Shown one piece after another: positions 14,468 to 23,548 of a stretch of 39,971 nt of DNA (positions within the stretch are counted from its first letter, which is position 1; every line of letters begins with the position of its first letter). Below the pieces are notes generated by a model. It was given only the letters and a program-made list of their open reading frames with translations, made no database searches and was not told the origin of the DNA. A program made the position numbers and the translations under genes. Source of the DNA: Leptolyngbya sp. 'hensonii' (GTDB lineage: Bacteria; Cyanobacteriota; Cyanobacteriia; GCF-001939115); NCBI RefSeq assembly GCF_001939115.1, contig NZ_MQTZ01000029.1:41559-81529 (forward strand), read 5' to 3'.

Positions 14468-16642
14468 ATGAGTGGAAATGAAGCCCGCCTTCAAGCAGTT
14501 CATCAGATTACGAATCGAGAGCTGATGCCTGTCAAAGCCCCAGAGCGCCTGGAAAAAATATGGGCAGAGAACGTTTTTAACCTCAGTAAGATGCAGGCAA
14601 GCCTCCCTAAAAGCGTTTTCAAATCAATCAAAAACACAATTCTCACGGGCGAAAAGCTGGATCCCTCGATTGCTGATGCCGTTGCAACCGCAATGAGAGA
14701 CTGGGCAACAGCAAAAGGGGCTCTCTACTACGCCCATGTGTTTTACCCAATGACCAACTTGTCTGCTGAAAAGCATGATGGCTTCATCTCAGTTCAAAGC
14801 GATGGCAACGTCATTTCAGAATTTTCTGGCAAAGTACTGGTCCAGGGCGAACCGGATGGATCTTCGTTCCCCAATGGTGGTATTCGGGACACCTTCGAAG
14901 CACGGGGATACACGGGCTGGGATGTGACCAGTCCCGCCTACATCATGGAAACAGACAATGGTTCGACCCTGTGCATCCCCACTGTTTTTGTATCCTGGAC
15001 GGGGGAAGCCCTGGACAAAAAGGTGCCGCTTCTCCGATCGATCGCGGCTATGGACAAAGCCGCCAATAAGGTTCTGAAGCTCCTGGGACACAGTAATATC
15101 GCCCATGTGAACTCTAGCTGTGGGGCTGAGCAAGAATATTTCCTGATTGATGCCAACTTCGCCAGCCAGCGCCCCGATCTCCTCCTGGCCGGACGCACCC
15201 TGTTTGGCAAAGCCCCCGCCAAAGGGCAAGAATTTGACGATCATTATTTTGGGGCCATTCCAGAGCGGGTTCAAGTTTTCATGCAGGATGTGGAAGAAAC
15301 TCTCTATAAACTGGGAATCCCTGCAAAAACCCGACATAACGAAGTGGCCCCCGGTCAATTTGAAATCGCCCCCTTTTTTGAAGCAGCAAACGTAGCAAGT
15401 GACCACCAGCAGTTGATCATGACGGTTCTGCGCCATACTGCCAAGAAACATGGGTTTACCTGCTTACTGCATGAGAAGCCCTTTGCAGGCATTAATGGGT
15501 CTGGAAAGCATGTCAACTGGTCGGTGGGAAATGCGACTCAAGGCAACTTGCTTGATCCAGGCGATTCCCCCCATGACAATGCCCAGTTTCTGGTCTTCTG
15601 TGGTGCCGTGATTCGAGGGGTCCACAAGTACGGTTCCCTCATGCGGGCAGCCATTGCTACAGCCAGCAATGATCACAGACTTGGAGCCAATGAAGCCCCA
15701 CCTGCCATCATGTCTGTTTACTTGGGGACGCAATTAGAAGAAGTCTTTGAACAGATCAAAACTGGATCCATCACGGAGTCGAAACAGAAAGGGATCATGG
15801 ATTTGGGGGTGGATGTGTTGCCCCATCTCACCAAAGATGCGGGCGATCGCAACCGCACATCCCCCTTCGCATTTACAGGCAACCGCTTTGAGTTTCGAGC
15901 CGTTGGATCGAGCCAATCAGTATCAGGTCCGCTGATTGTTCTAAACACGATGCTGGCTGATTCTCTTGATTGGATCGGCAATCGCCTGGAAAGTGAGTTA
16001 TCTAAGGGATTAGAACTCAATACTGCGATCATCACGGTGCTCAAAGAAGTGATGGAGCAGCATGGTGCCGTTGTCTTTGGGGGAAATGGCTACTCCGAAG
16101 AATGGCACAAAATGGCAGTTGAGGAGCGTGGCTTAGCCAACCTGCCCACCACCGCAGATGCCTTGCCGACCCTTAAGGAAGAATACATCGAAGATTTATT
16201 CAAGAAAACAGGGGTTCTGACGCCAGTTGAACTGGAAAGCCGCTTTGAGGTTTATGCAGAGCAATACATTCTCTCCATTGAGGTGGAGGCCAAGCTGGTG
16301 GTCAGTATGGCAAAAACGATCATCTATCCGGCAGCAGTAGAGTACTTATCCAAACTGTCATCCACCATTTCGAGCTTGGCTGGTCTGGGTATCGATCTTG
16401 AGAAGGAAAGTGCCAAGAAAGTTGCAGATCTGACCAATGCCCTGGTTACGGCAACGGGTCAGCTCAGTGCAGTGCTCGGCAAGCATGATTTCTCAACCAC
16501 AGAAGAAAAGATGCAGTATTGCGCCAAAACAATCCGTCCCTTGATGGAAGAGGTTCGCAGCTATGCGGATGGGCTGGAAGGCGAGATCGCAGACAGCTTC
16601 TGGCCATTGCCTACTTACCAGGAAATGTTGTTTATTAAGTAG
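14468..16642 (+). CDS. glnN: Glutamine synthetase type III
   Basis: 724 residues, the usual size for GSIII and far larger than GlnA (about 470). It condenses ammonium and glutamate to glutamine with ATP. GSIII signatures visible are [13 protein letters not shown] (about 345-357), which contains the nucleotide/glutamate-binding motif, [20 protein letters not shown] (456-475), and [19 protein letters not shown] in the N-terminal beta-grasp region. The AEQEYFLID segment supplies metal-binding glutamates. In cyanobacteria that carry it, glnN is the glutamine synthetase induced by nitrogen starvation, usually through NtcA. The ATG at 14468 has GAGG seven bases upstream. It is divergent from an operon with a nitrogen-starvation protein family, which suggests a common stress response. 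Confidence 0.95.
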   Translation: MSGNEARLQAVHQITNRELMPVKAPERLEKIWAENVFNLSKMQASLPKSVFKSIKNTILTGEKLDPSIADAVATAMRDWATAKGALYYAHVFYPMTNLSAEKHDGFISVQSDGNVISEFSGKVLVQGEPDGSSFPNGGIRDTFEARGYTGWDVTSPAYIMETDNGSTLCIPTVFVSWTGEALDKKVPLLRSIAAMDKAANKVLKLLGHSNIAHVNSSCGAEQEYFLIDANFASQRPDLLLAGRTLFGKAPAKGQEFDDHYFGAIPERVQVFMQDVEETLYKLGIPAKTRHNEVAPGQFEIAPFFEAANVASDHQQLIMTVLRHTAKKHGFTCLLHEKPFAGINGSGKHVNWSVGNATQGNLLDPGDSPHDNAQFLVFCGAVIRGVHKYGSLMRAAIATASNDHRLGANEAPPAIMSVYLGTQLEEVFEQIKTGSITESKQKGIMDLGVDVLPHLTKDAGDRNRTSPFAFTGNRFEFRAVGSSQSVSGPLIVLNTMLADSLDWIGNRLESELSKGLELNTAIITVLKEVMEQHGAVVFGGNGYSEEWHKMAVEERGLANLPTTADALPTLKEEYIEDLFKKTGVLTPVELESRFEVYAEQYILSIEVEAKLVVSMAKTIIYPAAVEYLSKLSSTISSLAGLGIDLEKESAKKVADLTNALVTATGQLSAVLGKHDFSTTEEKMQYCAKTIRPLMEEVRSYADGLEGEIADSFWPLPTYQEMLFIK

Positions 16643-16738
16643 CTCTCGTCAAGGGGGGCAGAAAAGGGGATGACCCTCTCTCTTTGGCTCCCGTTATCCT
16701 GTTCTGGGATGGATGGGGTAGTCGCAACTTTTTCCTGG

Positions 16739-16780
16739 CTGAGCAGAGTCCTAGGCTGGCTTTGACTCTGCTCAGTTTGT
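16739..16780 (+). terminator. Probable rho-independent terminator after glnN
   Basis: A perfect 12-bp stem, CTGAGCAGAGTC (16739-16750) with GACTCTGCTCAG (16764-16775), has a 13-nt loop and is followed by TTTGTATT. It lies 97 bp past the glnN stop and just before the stop of the convergent DUF1772 gene. The U-rich side favours plus-strand termination. Confidence 0.6.
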
Positions 16781-16781
16781 A

Positions 16782-17285
16782 TTACGATCGCGCTGATTGG
16801 GCACAGAGGGCAAAGGTGAATGCTGTTGCTGCTACCAGGGCTGCTGCTGTTCTCACATGGTTCCAGAGGGTCCAGTTTGCCAGGTAGCCAGACCATAGAC
16901 TTGCACCTTCAGGGCTATCTGGCTTGACGATCGCCAGCGCATCGTTCAGCGGTACGTTGAAGACGATCGTCACCAGCACCGTGCCCATGAGATAAAGCAG
17001 GCTACCCAAGAGCAGGTAGGCCGTACCAGGTTGATTTCCCTGCCACAGAGAGGAGATCGCCAGCAAAACGCAAGTCGCAGCCGTTCCCAGGAAAGCGATC
17101 ATGAACCATGGATTAATCACCGTCATGTTAATGGTTTGCATAGCGATGATGCCCTGTGTGGGCTGGAGTCGAGCCAGGGCGTTCATCACAAAAGTGGAAA
17201 AGGCAAAGAAAACTCCAGCGATTAACCCACTACCCAGGGCTGAGAAAAGTTTCAAGGCGAAAAGCAAGTGGTCAATCGTGGTCAT
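16782..17285 (-). CDS. DUF1772 integral membrane protein
   Basis: 167-residue membrane protein with about four transmembrane helices: near 14-36 (LGSGLIAGVFFAFSTFVMNA), 58-78, 86-108 and 142-160. The first helix followed by AFSTFVMNAL, and the WNHVRT segment before the last helix, are typical of the DUF1772 / anthrone-oxygenase-like family. Some fungal members oxidise polycyclic aromatics; for bacterial members the activity is not established. The ATG at 17283-17285 is chosen because AGGAGG precedes it by 4 nt; a longer frame to 17384 has no such signal. It is one of four same-strand small genes with an azoreductase, suggesting handling of reactive or aromatic compounds. Confidence 0.8.
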   Translation of the reverse strand: MTTIDHLLFALKLFSALGSGLIAGVFFAFSTFVMNALARLQPTQGIIAMQTINMTVINPWFMIAFLGTAATCVLLAISSLWQGNQPGTAYLLLGSLLYLMGTVLVTIVFNVPLNDALAIVKPDSPEGASLWSGYLANWTLWNHVRTAAALVAATAFTFALCAQSARS

Positions 17286-17328
17286 AAAACCTCCTGCGGA
17301 TGACTGGTTAGAGACGGGTCGCAACTGG

Positions 17329-17736
17329 TTAACTCTGGTCGATCGCACTAGGTTCCATGTACATTGTTTCCCAAATGTGGCCATCTAGATCCTGAAACCC
17401 ATGCCCATACATAAAACCGTAATCTTGCGGTTCATTGTAGGTGGTTCCACCTGCAGCAACGGCCTTGCGCACCATATCATCAACTGCTGCTCGACTTTCG
17501 GAAGATAAACACACCAGCACTTCAGTGCTTTTTGTGGCATCACAAATGGCTTTAGGCGTAAACGTCTGGAACTTTTCTTCCGTCAAAAGCATGACGAAAA
17601 TATGCTCACTCACAATCATGCAAGTGGCAGTTTCATCCGTGAATTGGGGATTAAATTTGAAGCCAAGACTGGTGAAGAATTCTATAGACTTATTGAGATT
17701 TTTGACCGGCAGATTGACGAAAATCTGAGTCGCCAT
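17329..17736 (-). CDS. VOC-superfamily (glyoxalase/bleomycin-resistance-like) protein
   Basis: 135-residue protein with the two beta-alpha-beta-beta-beta modules of the vicinal-oxygen-chelate fold. The first is QIFVNLPVKNLNKSIEFFTS, and the second module starts at TEVLVCLSSESRAAVDDMV and ends in GHGFQDLDGHIWETMYM, where the glutamate of WETMYM is the usual metal ligand position. The first-module histidine ligand is not obvious, so an enzymatic versus binding role is unclear. The ribosome-binding site is strong, with AAGGAG 5 nt before the ATG. It lies 43 bp upstream of the DUF1772 gene and 28 bp downstream of the MAPEG gene, so all three are probably one transcript. Confidence 0.85.
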   Translation of the reverse strand: MATQIFVNLPVKNLNKSIEFFTSLGFKFNPQFTDETATCMIVSEHIFVMLLTEEKFQTFTPKAICDATKSTEVLVCLSSESRAAVDDMVRKAVAAGGTTYNEPQDYGFMYGHGFQDLDGHIWETMYMEPSAIDQS

Positions 17737-17764
17737 GGTTTCTCCTTTAGAAGATTCTGATCAA

Positions 17765-18154
17765 CTAGAAAATGGCCAGGCCAGTTAAAGCAACCAGACA
17801 GACTAACTGAATGGCCAGACTGGAGAGTCGAAACACGGGATTCATCCCCGCGATGTGAATCATGGAATGGGTCAGTCGAGCAGCCATGTACAGAACCACC
17901 AGAGCATCTACTACGGTTCCAGAGACACCTCGAACGGTGAGAAGGAACACCACTCCAAGATATAAAGGCAGGTTTTCAACCAGATTGGATTGCACCCGAA
18001 AAAGTCGCCAAAGCAGACTTTCCTCATTGGGCGTCCCGAAGTCTTTGGGAGACCCCCCAGCGGATAGGTGTCGAACTCTGACCGTGAGCAACAACACAAC
18101 CACCCCGATCGTCCACCCAATGAAAATAACCAGACCCCAGAGAGGAGTGGTCAT
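17765..18154 (-). CDS. MAPEG-family membrane protein
   Basis: 129 residues with four predicted transmembrane helices (about 7-26, 58-77, 80-98 and 107-127). The segment RVQSNLVENLPLYLGVVFL matches the family signature (R-x-x-N-x-x-E-N-x-P), which binds glutathione in eukaryotic MAPEG enzymes. Bacterial members are often annotated as glutathione-transferase-like, but activity cannot be read from the sequence. GGAGG lies 8 nt before the ATG. First of three closely spaced genes (MAPEG, VOC, DUF1772); 229 bp separate it from azoR upstream, so it may have its own promoter. Confidence 0.85.
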   Translation of the reverse strand: MTTPLWGLVIFIGWTIGVVVLLLTVRVRHLSAGGSPKDFGTPNEESLLWRLFRVQSNLVENLPLYLGVVFLLTVRGVSGTVVDALVVLYMAARLTHSMIHIAGMNPVFRLSSLAIQLVCLVALTGLAIF

Positions 18155-18383
18155 AACTTAAACCTCCGACAGGATTAAAATACTCAACTTGAAGTCACAG
18201 GAAACGCGCAAACCACCGCCATAGACCATGATGTCATAGGTTTTGCTATGTCCTATCCTCCCACCCGTTGAGCAACTTTGAGAGAAAGCCTGCCTTAAGG
18301 TAGAGATCCCAAACGTCTTTCTGAGTCACTAATTTTTGCAAGGTTCCTGCCAGGATTGCGTAATCCAATGTTGTTGCATCACG

Positions 18384-19016
18384 CTATATGGCAACCAGTT
18401 CCATGATTTTGGCCTGAGCATTTGCGATCGATTGCGCCAAACTAATACCACCCAGTTCACCATTCTCGACATGCACAAAAGTAAGGTCAGTAATGCCGAT
18501 GAACCCAAAGATCGTCCTCAAGTAGGGATCTTGATGATTCAGCTTTTCGTTGCGCTCACCCGGCCCAAAGCCAGAATCCCCCCGGGCTGTGATGATGAAC
18601 ATTTTCTTATCCAGAACAAGGGGCTGGTAGGGGTTGGTAGGATTTTCTGGTTCAAAGGCAAAGGTGCGGCCCGGACGCACAATCTGGTCAATGTATGCCT
18701 TGAATGTGCTGGGAACACTGAAGTTGTACATGGGAACACCAATAACATAGATATCTGCAGCAATGAACTCGTCCACCAGTTGATCACTGAGGTGAATGGC
18801 GTTCTGCAGTTGTGGTGTCTGTTGCTCTAACGGTGTATAGGCTGCAGCAATCCACGCTTCATCCACATGGGGCACAGGATGGCGACCAATATCCCGGTAG
18901 GTAACAATGTCACCTGGATGGGTCTGTTTCCAGGACTCAACGAATTCTCGGGTGAGTCTGCGAGAGTGCGATCGTTCCCCACGCGGACTGGCATCAATGT
19001 GTAATAAATGGGCCAT
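18384..19016 (-). CDS. azoR: FMN-dependent NADH-azoreductase
   Basis: 210 residues, standard length for AzoR. This flavodoxin-fold dimer reduces azo dyes and quinones with NAD(P)H. Visible features: the N-terminal strand LLHIDASPRGERSHSRRL, whose SPRG.RSHS loop holds the FMN phosphate; the PMYNFSVPSTFKAYIDQIVR segment that lines the isoalloxazine ring; and the late ITARGDSGFGPG loop. GGAGG precedes the ATG closely. It is divergent from an AraC-type regulator whose start is within about 160 bp, a layout typical of a regulator and its target. Physiologically a quinone or electrophile detoxification role is more likely than dye reduction (inference). Confidence 0.93.
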   Translation of the reverse strand: MAHLLHIDASPRGERSHSRRLTREFVESWKQTHPGDIVTYRDIGRHPVPHVDEAWIAAAYTPLEQQTPQLQNAIHLSDQLVDEFIAADIYVIGVPMYNFSVPSTFKAYIDQIVRPGRTFAFEPENPTNPYQPLVLDKKMFIITARGDSGFGPGERNEKLNHQDPYLRTIFGFIGITDLTFVHVENGELGGISLAQSIANAQAKIMELVAI

Positions 19017-19178
19017 AGGTCCTCCTGATTCATTACCCTTTCAGCTTAGGAAAACGGCCTGTGTCCAGCTATCTAATTCCTGTGCCCCTGTCAAAATCTT
19101 GCGATGAATTTTGCAATCTTGCAGCAGCAGCCAGCCAAAGGTAGATACAATCGGAGCCAGACGAATTGGGTTCCCAGG

Positions 19179-20057
19179 ATGAAACCATCTATCCCCCATC
19201 CCCCTCAATCGACTCCCATTCCTGTCCTGTCCAGCCAGAACCAGGGCTGGGAAAACATTCTAGTAGAGCAATTTCAACACGCTCCTGGAGAGGGCATCTG
19301 CCATTACAAAGATGACCATGCGATTTGTCTGTCCCTGGCCCCTCGCCCAGTCCGATTGATGCAAATGAAAGCAGGCAGGACTTATACGGGACTCTATGGG
19401 AAAGGAGACATTTCTGTAACACCTGCGGAGACACCATTTTTTGCCCGGTGGGACAGTGAGGACCACTACTTGCAGATTCGAGTTGCATCCCAGTTTATTC
19501 AAAATGTGGCGCAAGCAACCCTTGACATGAATTCGGATCGGCTGGAATTACGGCCTGAATTTCGCACTCGCGATGCCAAAATTGAAGCGATCGGCCTGAT
19601 GTTGTTTGCGGAGCTGCAACAGGAAAACTTAGGGGGCAGGCTCTATATCGACTCATTGACCAATGTCTTGGCCGTGCATTTGCTGAGGCAATATGCAACA
19701 GCCAACCCTCCCCTACCCACCTATGCGGGAGGGTTATCTGAGCGTCAACTGATGCAGGTGCTGGAGTATATCAACGATCATCTGGGTCAGGAGATTAAGC
19801 TGGCGGATTTAGCCCAACTCCTGGATATGAGTCCATTTCATTTCAGTCGTTTGTTCAAGCAATCGCTCGGAACCACACCCTATCAATATCTGCTCCAACA
19901 ACGAATAGAGCGGGCCAAACAGTTCTTGAAACAACCAGATCGATCGATTACAGAGATTGCTTTCCTGTGTGGGTTTAATAGCCACAGTCATTTGAGTAAA
20001 CAATTTCGACAGGTTACAGGGATGACCCCCACTGCTTTCAGAGTCCTATGCTTATGA
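19179..20057 (+). CDS. AraC-family transcriptional regulator
   Basis: 292 residues from the ATG at 19179. A frame-opening ATG at 19104 would add 25 residues that look unrelated, and neither start has a clear Shine-Dalgarno sequence. The N-terminal about 170 residues are a ligand-binding/dimerisation region without a close match to a named domain. The C-terminal 100 residues are a double helix-turn-helix: LADLAQLLDMSPFHFSRLFK, then ITEIAFLCGFNSHSHLSKQF, ending QVTGMTPTAFR, the AraC/XylS signature. It is divergent from azoR and adjacent to a detoxification gene set, so it is the probable local activator. The palindromic element at 20082-20230 follows 25 bp after its stop. Confidence 0.88.
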   Translation: MKPSIPHPPQSTPIPVLSSQNQGWENILVEQFQHAPGEGICHYKDDHAICLSLAPRPVRLMQMKAGRTYTGLYGKGDISVTPAETPFFARWDSEDHYLQIRVASQFIQNVAQATLDMNSDRLELRPEFRTRDAKIEAIGLMLFAELQQENLGGRLYIDSLTNVLAVHLLRQYATANPPLPTYAGGLSERQLMQVLEYINDHLGQEIKLADLAQLLDMSPFHFSRLFKQSLGTTPYQYLLQQRIERAKQFLKQPDRSITEIAFLCGFNSHSHLSKQFRQVTGMTPTAFRVLCL

Positions 20058-20378
20058 GGTGATCCCCAAAAATTGGCGGCGTTGCTGAATAGAAGTATGA
20101 TTTTCGTGCTTGAGCCTTATGCAGCCCTCACCCTAGCCCTCTCCCAAAGGAGAGGGAACAAGAGTTTTAGCTCCCTTCTCCTGCGGGAGAAGGGTTGGGG
20201 ATGAGGGTAATTCATATTTGCATTCAGCAAAGCCAAATTGGCCAGGGGTTAAGCGCTGAAGGATATCCAAGATGATAGGAGTAGTACATAAGTAACAAAC
20301 CCAAGGCTTTCTCCCTCTCTGGGACAGGGATTTAGGGTGTAGCGCGCTTTCCGCAGTGTGGGCTCGATCGCTACTGCT
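20058..20378. other. Intergenic region after the AraC gene
   Basis: Apart from the MITE-like element at 20082-20230, the remaining 148 bp contain nothing I can identify. A minus-strand frame running in from the LCP gene is a shadow. Confidence 0.5.
20082..20230. repeat. MITE-like palindromic element, second family
   Basis: The ends are inverted repeats. TTGCTGAATAGAAGTATGA (20082-20100) matches the reverse complement of 20212-20230 at 16 of 19 positions, and similarity continues outward as ATTGGCGGCG versus ATTTGGCTT. Inside are nested hairpins: CCCTCTCC/GGAGAGGG (20137-20156), CCCTTCTCC/GGAGAAGGG around TGC, and outer CCCTCA/TGAGGG arms. There is no ORF. It sits 25 bp after the AraC gene stop. 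Confidence 0.7.
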
Positions 20379-21722
20379 TTACGGGGCATTGGCCCAATCC
20401 TGGCCGATGCGAATGGTGATGTCCGATTCCAGGTCGCCGGTGGAATCGGCTTCGACCACCCCCAGGCTAAGATACCGTTGCAGGGCGGTGGCTCCATCCA
20501 GGTCCCCCTGCTGGGGAATCACCAGGGTCTGGCGCAGTCGATCGGGCCAATCCTGAATCACATACACATTGGTAAACCCCTTACTCTGCAAATAGTCGGC
20601 GACTTGACTACTCATCTTCGGTTTGCCAGAGGCATTTTGGATGGCAATCCGCAGATTGCGTAGGGTCTCATCGGCCAGAAGTTGGTTTTGGCTGGAGGCT
20701 TTGAAGTATTTCTCCAGTACCCGATCGCGTCCCTTCTCATTCAAAATCCAGTAGCTGGCAACAAATTCTCCCGGTGCGCTGAAACGACCTGGCAGCAACA
20801 CCATCTTCAAATCTCCCTGCTCCAGTTTGAGGCCAAAGTTAGCCAGGGCCAATAGTTCTTCCAGGGTCAAGTTGGTATCGATATAGCGCGACAGGAGGCG
20901 AATCATTTCCGGAATCTTAGGCACCACGCCGGGACTCAACAACCGCTCTCGCAGGGCTTTGATCAGGACCTGCTGCCGTTGAATCCGTCCGATATCCCCC
21001 AACTCATCCTGACGAAAGCGGGCAAATTGCTCTGCCTGACTGCCATTCAGGGTTTGCCAGCCCTGGGCTAGGTCAATCTTCAACTTCTGGGTATTGTCCA
21101 CATAGGACATAGGCCGGGGCACATACACATCCACGCCTCCCAGCAGATCCACCAGTTCCCGAAACGCTTCGGTGCTGACTCGAACATAGCGATCGATCGG
21201 CAAATTATTCAGGGTGCGGCTCACGACTCGCGCTGCTAGAGGAGCTCCCCCAGCAGCGTTGGCGGAATTGATTTTATCCACCCCCAGACCGGGAATCTCA
21301 ACTTGAGTATCGCGGGGAATCGACAGAATGCTGACGGTGCCCTCTTTGGGTTCCAGATGCAACAATAGCATGGTGTCACTGCGACCGGAGAAAATCAGGG
21401 CTGGATCGTTGGCTGCTTCCGGTACCCGATCGACCCCCATCACCAGCACATTAATTGGACGGGCCACCCGATACTGAAAACCAGTTCGCCAGACATCGGG
21501 CATGGTGCGTTGTTTCTCCCAGGGGATTAACTTGGGAGAGAGGGGGGTCAGGAGGGCGATCGTGGCCCCAATTGTGACTGAGAGGGTTGTTGTCAATGCA
21601 AATGCAAAGCCCCAGAAAAGCCAGCGGGCCCATATCAGCCCTTTAGAGGGAAGGGGATTGCCGCCGGGAGCAGGGATGTAGGGTTTGAAATCGCTACCGG
21701 ACTGATCCACTCCTTCTACCAC
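20379..21722 (-). CDS. LytR-CpsA-Psr (LCP) family cell-envelope ligase
   Basis: 447 residues with an N-terminal membrane anchor (about 33-58, WARWLFWGFAFALTTTLSV) and an extracytoplasmic LCP domain (about 88-260). Family marks are PINVLVMGVDR, SGRSDTMLLLHL with a conserved arginine, ILSIPRDTQVEIPG, DKINSANAAGG and the QAEQFARFRQDELGDIGRIQRQQ segment. A LytR_C-like domain occupies about 350-445. LCP enzymes transfer lipid-linked glycans onto peptidoglycan or other envelope acceptors; in cyanobacteria the acceptor is uncertain. It is divergent from manC, which supplies GDP-mannose, with 87 bp between the starts. Both could serve surface-polysaccharide assembly. Confidence 0.92.
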   Translation of the reverse strand: MVEGVDQSGSDFKPYIPAPGGNPLPSKGLIWARWLFWGFAFALTTTLSVTIGATIALLTPLSPKLIPWEKQRTMPDVWRTGFQYRVARPINVLVMGVDRVPEAANDPALIFSGRSDTMLLLHLEPKEGTVSILSIPRDTQVEIPGLGVDKINSANAAGGAPLAARVVSRTLNNLPIDRYVRVSTEAFRELVDLLGGVDVYVPRPMSYVDNTQKLKIDLAQGWQTLNGSQAEQFARFRQDELGDIGRIQRQQVLIKALRERLLSPGVVPKIPEMIRLLSRYIDTNLTLEELLALANFGLKLEQGDLKMVLLPGRFSAPGEFVASYWILNEKGRDRVLEKYFKASSQNQLLADETLRNLRIAIQNASGKPKMSSQVADYLQSKGFTNVYVIQDWPDRLRQTLVIPQQGDLDGATALQRYLSLGVVEADSTGDLESDITIRIGQDWANAP

Positions 21723-21809
21723 CTTCTCGTGCTAACCATTGCAATTGTAGCCTCAGGGTGGAGAGAGGGAAAAGGGAAGATATGATGTAGTCGCAGCGTT
21801 AATCAGTCT

Positions 21810-22871
21810 ATGGATAGAACGTTAGTCAGTGTCATCCTGGCCGGAGGGAAGGGAGAACGCTTCTGGCCCCTCAGCCGGAAAAGTCGTCCCAAGCAGTTTT
21901 TGAGCCTAGATGGGAGCGGGAGAACCCTGTTACAATCCACTGCCGATCGGTTGTTACCTCTGTCAGGGAATTGGGATGGACTCTGGGTGATCACAGCGGC
22001 TCCCATTGCCGATCAGGTGCGGGAACAACTGCCGGAATTGCCAGAGGAAAATCTGCTGGTGGAACCGGAAGGGCGGGATACGGCTCCTGCAGTGGCCTGG
22101 ACAGCGATCGAAGTAGCGAAACGCCATGGGGAAGAGGCGGTGCTGGGACTATTTCCGGCAGACCACTGGATTGGTGAGCCCGAGACCTATCAGAAGACGC
22201 TGCAGGCTGCGGCAACCCTGGCCCGGCAGCAGGAAGTTCTGGTGACCCTGGGAATTGCCCCCACCTATGCCTCGACCGGCTACGGTTACATTGAACAGGG
22301 GGAACCCATCGGGACCTTTGCCGATCTTCCGGCCTATCGGGTCAATCGCTTTACGGAAAAGCCCGATCGGGCCACAGCGGAAGAGTTCCTGGCCAGTGGT
22401 CGGTTTAGCTGGAACAGTGGTATGTTCCTGTTCCGGGCTGGTGTAGTTCTGGCAGAACTGGCCACCCATGCGCCAGAGATTCTGCAACCGTTGCAAACCC
22501 AGGGGGTAGGGGCCTATCCATCCCTGACTAAGAAAAGTATTGACTATGCCCTGATGGAGAAGACGCAGAAAGCCTGTGTTTTTCCGGTGGCCTTCAGTTG
22601 GGATGATCTGGGGGATTGGAATGCGATCGAGCGGCTGCTCAAAGGGGACCATCCCAATGTGGAACTGGCCACCCATGTGGGGCTGGATACCCAGGGCACC
22701 ATCCTCTATGCCTCCGATCCGGAGGAGGTGATTGTGACGATCGGGCTGGAGGATGTGGTGGTGGTCCGGGATGGCAAGGCCACCTTGATTGTGAAGAAAG
22801 ATCGCACCCAGGAGATCAAGAAAGCGCTGGAACTGCTCAAGCGGGATCCCCAATTTCAGTCGCTGTTATAA
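21810..22871 (+). CDS. manC: Mannose-1-phosphate guanylyltransferase
   Basis: 353 residues. It makes GDP-mannose from GTP and mannose-1-phosphate. The nucleotidyltransferase signature LAGGKGERFWPLSRKSRPKQ lies at the N terminus. Further family motifs are VEPEGRDTAPAVAW, LFPADHWI, FTEKPDRATAEEFL, FSWNSGMFLFR and FSWDDLGDWNA. The length fits the single-domain enzyme without the C-terminal phosphomannose isomerase module of bifunctional ManC/AlgA. It is divergent from an LCP-family protein, so a link to envelope glycans is likely. Confidence 0.93.
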   Translation: MDRTLVSVILAGGKGERFWPLSRKSRPKQFLSLDGSGRTLLQSTADRLLPLSGNWDGLWVITAAPIADQVREQLPELPEENLLVEPEGRDTAPAVAWTAIEVAKRHGEEAVLGLFPADHWIGEPETYQKTLQAAATLARQQEVLVTLGIAPTYASTGYGYIEQGEPIGTFADLPAYRVNRFTEKPDRATAEEFLASGRFSWNSGMFLFRAGVVLAELATHAPEILQPLQTQGVGAYPSLTKKSIDYALMEKTQKACVFPVAFSWDDLGDWNAIERLLKGDHPNVELATHVGLDTQGTILYASDPEEVIVTIGLEDVVVVRDGKATLIVKKDRTQEIKKALELLKRDPQFQSLL

Positions 22872-22954
22872 GACAACGGTCTTCAGGTTGCTGAACCCAC
22901 CCCACTCCCTACTCCTCATCCAAATGGCTAGGGCTATCGCCCCGATCTCTGGCA

Positions 22955-23533
22955 TCAACCAAACAAACTCGACAATCCAATGACCACTTCTGGGAACGCA
23001 ATCGGGGCGATCGTATCGTTCACCCCCAGCACCTGTTCTACCTGATAGACATCTCCCTGAGGGACACGGAAGACAAGCAATTGTTGTTGATTGACATCAA
23101 CAATCCAATATTCCGGAATATTGGCCTCAGCATAAACTTTGGCCTTTCGCTTGCGATCGTAATTCAGGGTTGTATCTGCAACTTCGATGACCAGGTAAAT
23201 ATCCTCTGGTATAGGATGACGATTCCGGTATCGTCTGGAGTCAATCTTCACGACTGCGATATCTGGCTCAGGCTCTGAGTTAGGAGCGATCGTAATCGGT
23301 AACTGCTGACGCACCCAGGCTTTATCTGCAAACAGTATGACTAAATCATTGCCAAAACTGGAGGTGGTTGCAGCATGAGGAGGGTCTTGCGGTACCATTT
23401 CAATGATCTGTCCGTCTAATAGCTCAACCCGATCGTCAGAGGTCAAAATACCCGTAACGAGCATCCGATGATACTCCTCTACAGTCCACCGTCGCTGGGG
23501 CAGATCGTCTAATTGAAGGTTGGCCTGTACCAT
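22955..23533 (-). CDS. Uma2-family (DUF820) putative endonuclease
   Basis: 192 residues of the Uma2 family, restriction-endonuclease-fold proteins abundant in cyanobacteria. The N-terminal RRWTVEEYHRMLVTGIL and VELLDGQIIEMVPQ are family hallmarks. The PD-(D/E)xK core is visible as EPDIAVVK, then YLVIEVADTTLNYDRKRKAKVY, then IPEYWIVDVNQQQLLVFR. Biological role unknown; members are typically scattered singly, as here. The ATG at 23531-23533 has GGAGG 8 nt upstream; a TTG five codons earlier overlaps that ribosome-binding site and is unlikely. Confidence 0.9.
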   Translation of the reverse strand: MVQANLQLDDLPQRRWTVEEYHRMLVTGILTSDDRVELLDGQIIEMVPQDPPHAATTSSFGNDLVILFADKAWVRQQLPITIAPNSEPEPDIAVVKIDSRRYRNRHPIPEDIYLVIEVADTTLNYDRKRKAKVYAEANIPEYWIVDVNQQQLLVFRVPQGDVYQVEQVLGVNDTIAPIAFPEVVIGLSSLFG

Positions 23534-23548
23534 ATCCCTGACCTCCAA

